A program made the position numbers and the translations under genes. A stretch of DNA of 64,000 nt from Sternotherus odoratus (Eukaryota > Chordata > Testudines > Kinosternidae), in NCBI GenBank assembly GCA_032164245.1, contig JAVMKO010000003.1, positions 38,752,890-38,816,889 of the forward strand, in the 5' to 3' direction. The first letter of the stretch is position 1. Every line of letters starts with the position of its first letter. The notes beneath the pieces were generated by a model, which had not been told where the DNA came from, made no database searches, and saw only the letters and a program-made list of their open reading frames with translations. Shown here piece by piece: positions 58,869 to 64,000 of this stretch.

Positions 58869-60169
58869 TGCATAGGAAAGATAGGAAGCATGGTAAGAGA
58901 CCACACTAGCTTGACCAGGAGATCTTTAATGATCTGAAATTCAAAGAAGAATCCTATAAAAAGTGGAAACTAGGTCAAATTACAAAAAACACAGCATGTA
59001 ATATTGGAAAGGCCAAGGCATAAAATGAGATTAAACTGGCTAGAGAATAAAGGGTAGATGGGGACAAGCAGTAGATGTGGTATATCTTGACTTTAGTAAG
59101 ACTTTTGATACTATCGCACATGATCATCTCATAAATTAACTAGGGAAATACAACCTAGAGGGAGATACCATAAAGTGGGTGCATAGTTGGTTGTAAAACC
59201 ATTATCAGTAGTTCACAGTCAAACTGGAAGAGCATAACAATTGGGGCTCTTCAGGGATCAATTCAGTGTCTGGTTTGTTCAATATCTTCATCAATTACTT
59301 AGATAATGGCATATAGAGTACACTTATAAAGTTTGCAGACAATACTAAGCTGGGAGTATTTGCAAGTGATTTGGGGGATAGAATTAAAATTCAAAATGAT
59401 CTGGACAAACTGAGGAAATGGTCTGAAGTAAATAGGATGAAATTCAATAAGAACAAATGCAAACTACTTCACTTAGGATGGAACAATTGGTTGCATGCAT
59501 ACAAAATGGCAGGAATACAGCAGAAAGGGATCTCAGGGTTATAGTGAATCACAAGCTAAATATGAGTTAACAGTGTTACACTTTTGCAAAAAAAAAAAAA
59601 AAGAAGCAAACATAATTCTGGGATGTAACTGTTGGACTGTTGTAAACAAGAAATAAGTCTTCTGCTTTGCTCCATGCTGATTAGGCCTCAACTGGTGTAT
59701 TGTGTCCAGTTCTTGATGTCACATTCCAGGAAAGATGTGGAAAAATTGAAGAAAGTCAAGAAGAAGGCATTAAAAATGATTAAAAGTCTAGACAGGGTAA
59801 GATTGAAAAAATTGGGTTTGCTTAGTCTGGAGAAGAGAATACTCAGAGGGGACATGATAACAGTTTTCAAGTATGAAAAAGGTTGTTACAAGGAGGAGGG
59901 TGAGGGATGTGCTGGCTGCCGCTTCCCATAGCCCCCATGGGCCTGGAGCGGCAAACCGCAGCCAGTGGGAACCAATGGGAGCTGCGATTGGCCAAACCTG
60001 TGGATGCAGCAGGTAAAAAAAACAGCCCGACCCACTGGGGGGCTTACCCTGTGGGCCATGTGCTAAAGGTTGCCAATCCCTGATCAAGATAATACTTAGT
60101 CCTTCCATGAGTGCAGGGGACTAGACTAGATGACCTCTCATGGTCCCTTCCAGTCCTATGATTCTACCA
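58869..60169 (+). mobile_element. CR1 LINE inserted in an opposite-strand CR1
   Basis: It starts in the linker before the reverse transcriptase (AGGAGATCTTTAATGATCTG, AAGTGGAAACTAGGTCAAAT). It passes degenerate motif A DNA (GTGGTATATCTTGACTTTAG) and FADN-type DNA (AAGTTTGCAGACAATACTAA). A C-terminal piece at 59632-59931 reads LIRPQLVYCVQF and SLEKRILRGDM. It ends CTTCCAGTCCTATGATTCTA. Internal deletions are evident, and a hAT-derived fragment replaces part of the 3' region at 59906-60082. Confidence 0.85.
59906..60082. mobile_element. hAT-derived fragment inside CR1
   Basis: GGCTGCCGCTTCCCATAGCC, CAGCCAGTGGGAACCAATGG and a right end AAAGGTTGCCAATCCCTG match the end of a common GC-rich hAT-type repeat whose terminus is CAGGG-TTGGCAACC on the other strand. 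The left end is missing, and CR1 sequence expected here is absent. Confidence 0.6.
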
Positions 60170-60440
60170 CTATAAGGCATAATTTCCAATCCTTTAATCA
60201 CTCTGTCCAATTGATCAACATCCTTTTTGAACTGTGGACATCAGAAATGGGCATAATATTTAAGAAGTTTCACATCAGTGCCAAATACAGAAGTAATAGA
60301 ACTTTCCTCTTCCTACCTTCCCGTTTATATATCCAATGATCACATTACTCTTTTGGCCAGAGTGTTGCACTGGGAGCTCATATGCAGTTGATTATGTACA
60401 ATGACCCTGAAGCTTTTTTCTGATCCACTCCACAGACCTC
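60170..60440 (-). mobile_element. Old CR1 on minus strand, right piece
   Basis: CACTATAAGGCATAATTTCC directly follows, in CR1 order, the left piece that stops at 58868. It continues ATCCTTTTTGAACTGTGGAC. It is very diverged beyond 60250. Confidence 0.65.
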
Positions 60441-63400
60441 CACCATTACAGCTTATAGTGTAACAGCAGTCTCAAACTATTGTACTATATGTGTACCAGC
60501 CACCTAAGGGACATAGAGACACATATATTGCCAGTGGGTTTGACAGCCATTTGCTAGCCAGCCAAGAAATATCTGGCTTCTGGAAAGCAGAATTATAAAT
60601 CCTTCTGCCCCAGCTCCCACAGTTTGTTTTTGACTCCTGGGCCTATCTTCTCTTCCTTGCACTGTGCCTCTGTCCACTTCCTGTGTTCTTAATTTAGCCC
60701 CAGTAACTCTCTGCATTCAAGTTAAACTGACTCTTATATGTTGCCTGGATGCCAGAGGTGGGGTCATTGAGACTTCAGGAGAGACAGACGTCTATCTTGC
60801 CATTCCAGTACCTCACAACACAGCAGCCCCAGGTTATATGAAAATGCAAATGCAGGGGATGTCCTTCTCAGTCCCAGCATCATTGGGATGGAGCACGCTC
60901 AGTTTGGCTAACATGTAGCAGCTGTGAGGAGAGGATGGAATCTGTTGATGGAATCTGCAGAGAATAATGCTGCCAGCCTTTAAGAAGCCTCTGTTAGCAT
61001 GTGCAAATGGAAATTTTCAGAGGTTTATAATCTGGCCAAATTTGGGTGGATTTTCATGGTGTGGGTAAAAAGACCCCCCCCCTCACACACCTAATTTAAT
61101 TTCCTCCAAAATTAATGGCAACATTATGACTTCTTAATGAAACATTTGTAATTTTTTTTAAACATGAACAAACCAATGTGTTTTTTCCCTATTTTCATGC
61201 TTGGAAATGGCTGAACACTTTCAGCTGAAATATTCAAAACAATTCAGCCTACAGAAGACAAGGAAATGGACAAATTCAACCTCAGAGTTTAAACTTTGGC
61301 AAAATTATGCACAACTGAAAACAGGTTCACTTATTGTAAAGTGTTAGGCAATCCAAGCTATGGATTTATCAACCAGGTCTTTCTATAATTCCTGTTGTTC
61401 TAATTCATGAAATTTCCCTATTTTTTCCTCTCTTTCTGATTGGGTGAGTGTGTGAGTGGATGGGCGGGAGGGAAAATGGGAAGGTATGCAGCAGATGACC
61501 ATTTTCTGTCTGTTTTATTGTTAACTCCATCCTTGACATAAAACTGCTATTGTTTTTTAAAGGTTAGTATGAACAGTGTCTTATGTTTCTGAATTGTATT
61601 TCATGTATCTGATTTAGCTCCTGATCCTGATATGCACAGGGCTAGACCCTTACCCCTATGTGAAGTCATGTTAGAGTCAGTGGAGTTCTGTATACATGCA
61701 GACATGTCCCAGCATGGCTTAGACTGCAAGATAAAGGCCTTAAAGTGTAATTGCTTTGGGGAGGGATTACGCTTTCCTCTACATGGTGAAGTATATACTG
61801 ACTGATTGCAATAAGTGAACCATTTAATGAAATAACATGACATGATATAATGCTATTTTTGAGGAAAACAAAAGGAAATTAAACACTTAAGATATGTTTA
61901 ATAAGTCTCTTCAAGTTCAGGCATATCCACAGAACATATCTGTGATTAAAATTACCTTTTATATATTCTCATCATGCCCGTGCTTATTATTTTGCAGAGG
62001 TTCTCCTTGTACTGAATAACATTAAATGCTACTAGGAAGACACTTATCAACATGACTTATATGCTGTATTTTGCAGCATTTATGTAGCATTACAACTATA
62101 ATCTCTTTATAAAAAGACTTCCAACGTACATATGATTACTCATTTATTTTTGTTTAACAACATGAAGAAACTACAACAAAAAAAGGGCAACTGAATTTAT
62201 AGCCCTCAGGGACAAAAAGACTACCTTCATCAGCATATTACGCAGAAAATAAAGGGTGTTATAATGACAGGTGAAGTACCTCAACACAATCACATTATGC
62301 TGATACTCAGAAAGCTGTTGATTGCCCAACCTCTGCTGCTGGTGATACTGTACACTTGTGCATATGGGGATCATTTTGGATGAGAGGAAAACCAATTTTC
62401 ATACTCGCAGAAAACAAATTACTTGTGTAGCAGGTCACTCCAGATACTATGGCAATAGTTTTATGCAACAAGAGTACTGAAAGAGAATCTAACAGAAAGA
62501 GATTAGATGAGACAACTATCCTATAATTTTAATTAATATTTTCAAAATAAATAATCTTTAAACAAAATATATGGAATAATTATAATTTATCATTTATTCG
62601 TGCCTTAATATATTACAGTAAAAATTTGCATTTCTAACTTTCAACACCATTTGGCTTATTCTAGTTTCATAACTGACAGTTAAGTATTTTGATACAGATT
62701 CTTAATTATAAACAACAGACAGGAAACAGAATTTGTATATGACCTCCTCATACACAGAAAGCTATTTAGTTCAGCATCTTCATTTGAAAATCTTCAGTAT
62801 AATAATAAACAAACTGAAAAATCCACAAGAGCCCCCAAACTAACAGCCTTAAGTGGCTATTTGGAGTTAATTTCTAGACGTGAAAAAATTCAGAGAAACC
62901 TGATGAATAGGTCAAATTAATAAGCAAGAAATTCACCTTTATCATTCTCATATCCTGATTGCAGTAGTAGAATCTACTTAGACATAAAAGGATATACACT
63001 TTTGATAGGAGCAAATGATAGACACTATTGTAGGCATTTGGAAATTAAAGAAACAGAAAACATAACTTCCTGGTCCACTGGGCTGAGGATTTCATTTTGA
63101 AGTGGGTTCTCACATGGTATACTTCAGATCAATACATTTTTTGGTAACCACACATTAAATGGACTATGTACCCAGCATCCCCTTCCATCAAGCTAGGGGA
63201 GAATAGTGCTGGTATAGAGAGTTAGCACAAGGCCTACATTGGGCCAAAGGGAATTTATGTGGGTCATAAGCATTGTGTCAGCACTCAACTTAGGGGTCTG
63301 ATTGTTTAATTTACCCTGAACTTTTTCTCTTGGAGGGAAGCAATCTAAGAACTCTGGTAGCCTATTCTTTTCTGCAAAATATTTTGGGAAGTCCTTCTGA

Positions 63401-63514
63401 TTTAGCGTGCAATGAGATAATTTCAGGTGTCCTTTCTGGGATGATATAACACTTAGGATCATATTTCAAGGTATTCACCATTTGGTGAATTGAGCATAAT
63501 TATGAAATATAGAC
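60441..63514. other. No gene seen; 3 kb of mostly AT-rich DNA
   Basis: No exon or clear element, apart from short homopolymer runs near 59585 and 61075. Confidence 0.35.
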
Positions 63515-63522
63515 TTTAAAAT

Positions 63523-63913
63523 AGAGATGGGCAAACTATAGCCCGTGGGCCACATCCGGCCTGTGGGCCCATCCTGCCTGGCCCTTGAGCTCCTGGCTGA
63601 GGAGGCTACCCTCCATCCTCTTACCCGCTGTCCCCTCTCCCTGGCAGCCTCAGCTCCCTGTGTCACCAGTGCTCTGGGAGGCGGGGCTGCAAGCTCCCGA
63701 CAAGCAGTTTGGCTGCAAAAGCTGTGGGTGTAATGTATTAAATTGCTCCGCATAGGAATGTGCTATCTATGGAGCACCAGGACTGGCAGCTGTAAGTAGT
63801 ACACTGTAAGTAGCACATTCCTATGGGGAGCAATTTAATACACTACACCAGTCCTCCATACAGTTTTGGAACCCTGATGTGGCCCTCAGGCCAAAAAGTT
63901 TGCCCACCCTTGG
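63523..63913. mobile_element. hAT-like element with internal hairpin
   Basis: A perfect 8-bp duplication TTTAAAAT (63515-63522 and 63914-63921) flanks 391 bp. The ends are inverted: GATGGGCAAACTATAGCC and, on the other strand, GGTGGGCAAACTTTTTGGCC. Inside, arms 63735-63765 and 63811-63841 are complementary over 31 bp with one mismatch. No transposase. Confidence 0.9.
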
Positions 63914-63921
63914 TTTAAAAT

Positions 63922-64000
63922 GTAAATTGAGCCAGCATTCAGCTTTTCAATGAGAGAACATTATGACCTAAAGGTTCCTGAATTTTTTCAGGAGTCTTTC
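63922..64000. other. Flank after the last hAT-like element
   Basis: Nothing recognised before the window edge. Confidence 0.35.

Overview
The window looks like non-coding, repeat-dense vertebrate nuclear DNA, most likely from a turtle (cryptodiran). The pointers are many CR1 LINEs with the 3' ends usual in turtles, a tRNA-derived SINE with a CR1-like tail, abundant short repeats shared with a Penelope-like element tail, several hAT non-autonomous elements with 8-bp target duplications, Tigger/pogo-like elements and worn MIR-type SINEs. A crocodilian is the main alternative. I found no bacterial-style operons, no structural RNA genes and no host protein-coding exon that I could defend. Every long open frame lies in a transposon, antisense to one, or in GC-rich tandem repeats. 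The window is best read as intergenic or intronic.

Layout. 0-2.4 kb: a solo LTR with a 5-bp target duplication, then a CR1 3' end split cleanly by a 1.2-kb hAT-like element. 4.4-5.2 kb: MIR-like pieces and a palindromic DNA element. 9.1-12.4 kb: a Penelope-tail insertion with a 13-bp target duplication, a broken ZMYM1-like hAT transposase pseudogene and another CR1 3' end. 13.1-14.8 kb: a candidate hAT-like repeat holding a Tigger-like element with a GC-rich palindromic array and a 133-bp terminal hairpin. 18.6-21.2 kb: an L2-like LINE split by a 1.4-kb hAT element that carries three successive tandem arrays. 21.3-25 kb: two CR1 pieces, a tRNA-SINE, an inverted Penelope-tail dimer and an old palindromic MITE. 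28-38 kb: sparse repeats, a CR1, small hAT-like elements and an LTR-like block with a 48-bp degenerate tandem repeat. 39-46 kb: two more inverted Penelope-tail dimers, a young 2.8-kb CR1 with only three visible lesions in its endonuclease-reverse transcriptase frame, and an older CR1 split by a Penelope-like element that keeps a GIY-YIG remnant and a decayed hammerhead-like fold. 51-55 kb: a small hAT, an old CR1 and a Tigger element with a hAT inside. 58.8-60.4 kb: a CR1 inserted in an opposite-strand CR1, itself patched by a hAT fragment. 63.5 kb: a hAT with an internal hairpin.

Nothing here works together as a pathway. The useful information is insertion order and mechanism. Nested, TSD-flanked insertions give a relative chronology (L2, MIR and old CR1, then Tigger and hAT, then Penelope tails and the young CR1). 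Three of the four short Penelope-tail insertions are head-to-head inverted dimers, one of them a 39-bp perfect palindrome, which is the most intriguing pattern in the window. Family names come from recognising consensus-like sequence by eye, not from a database search.
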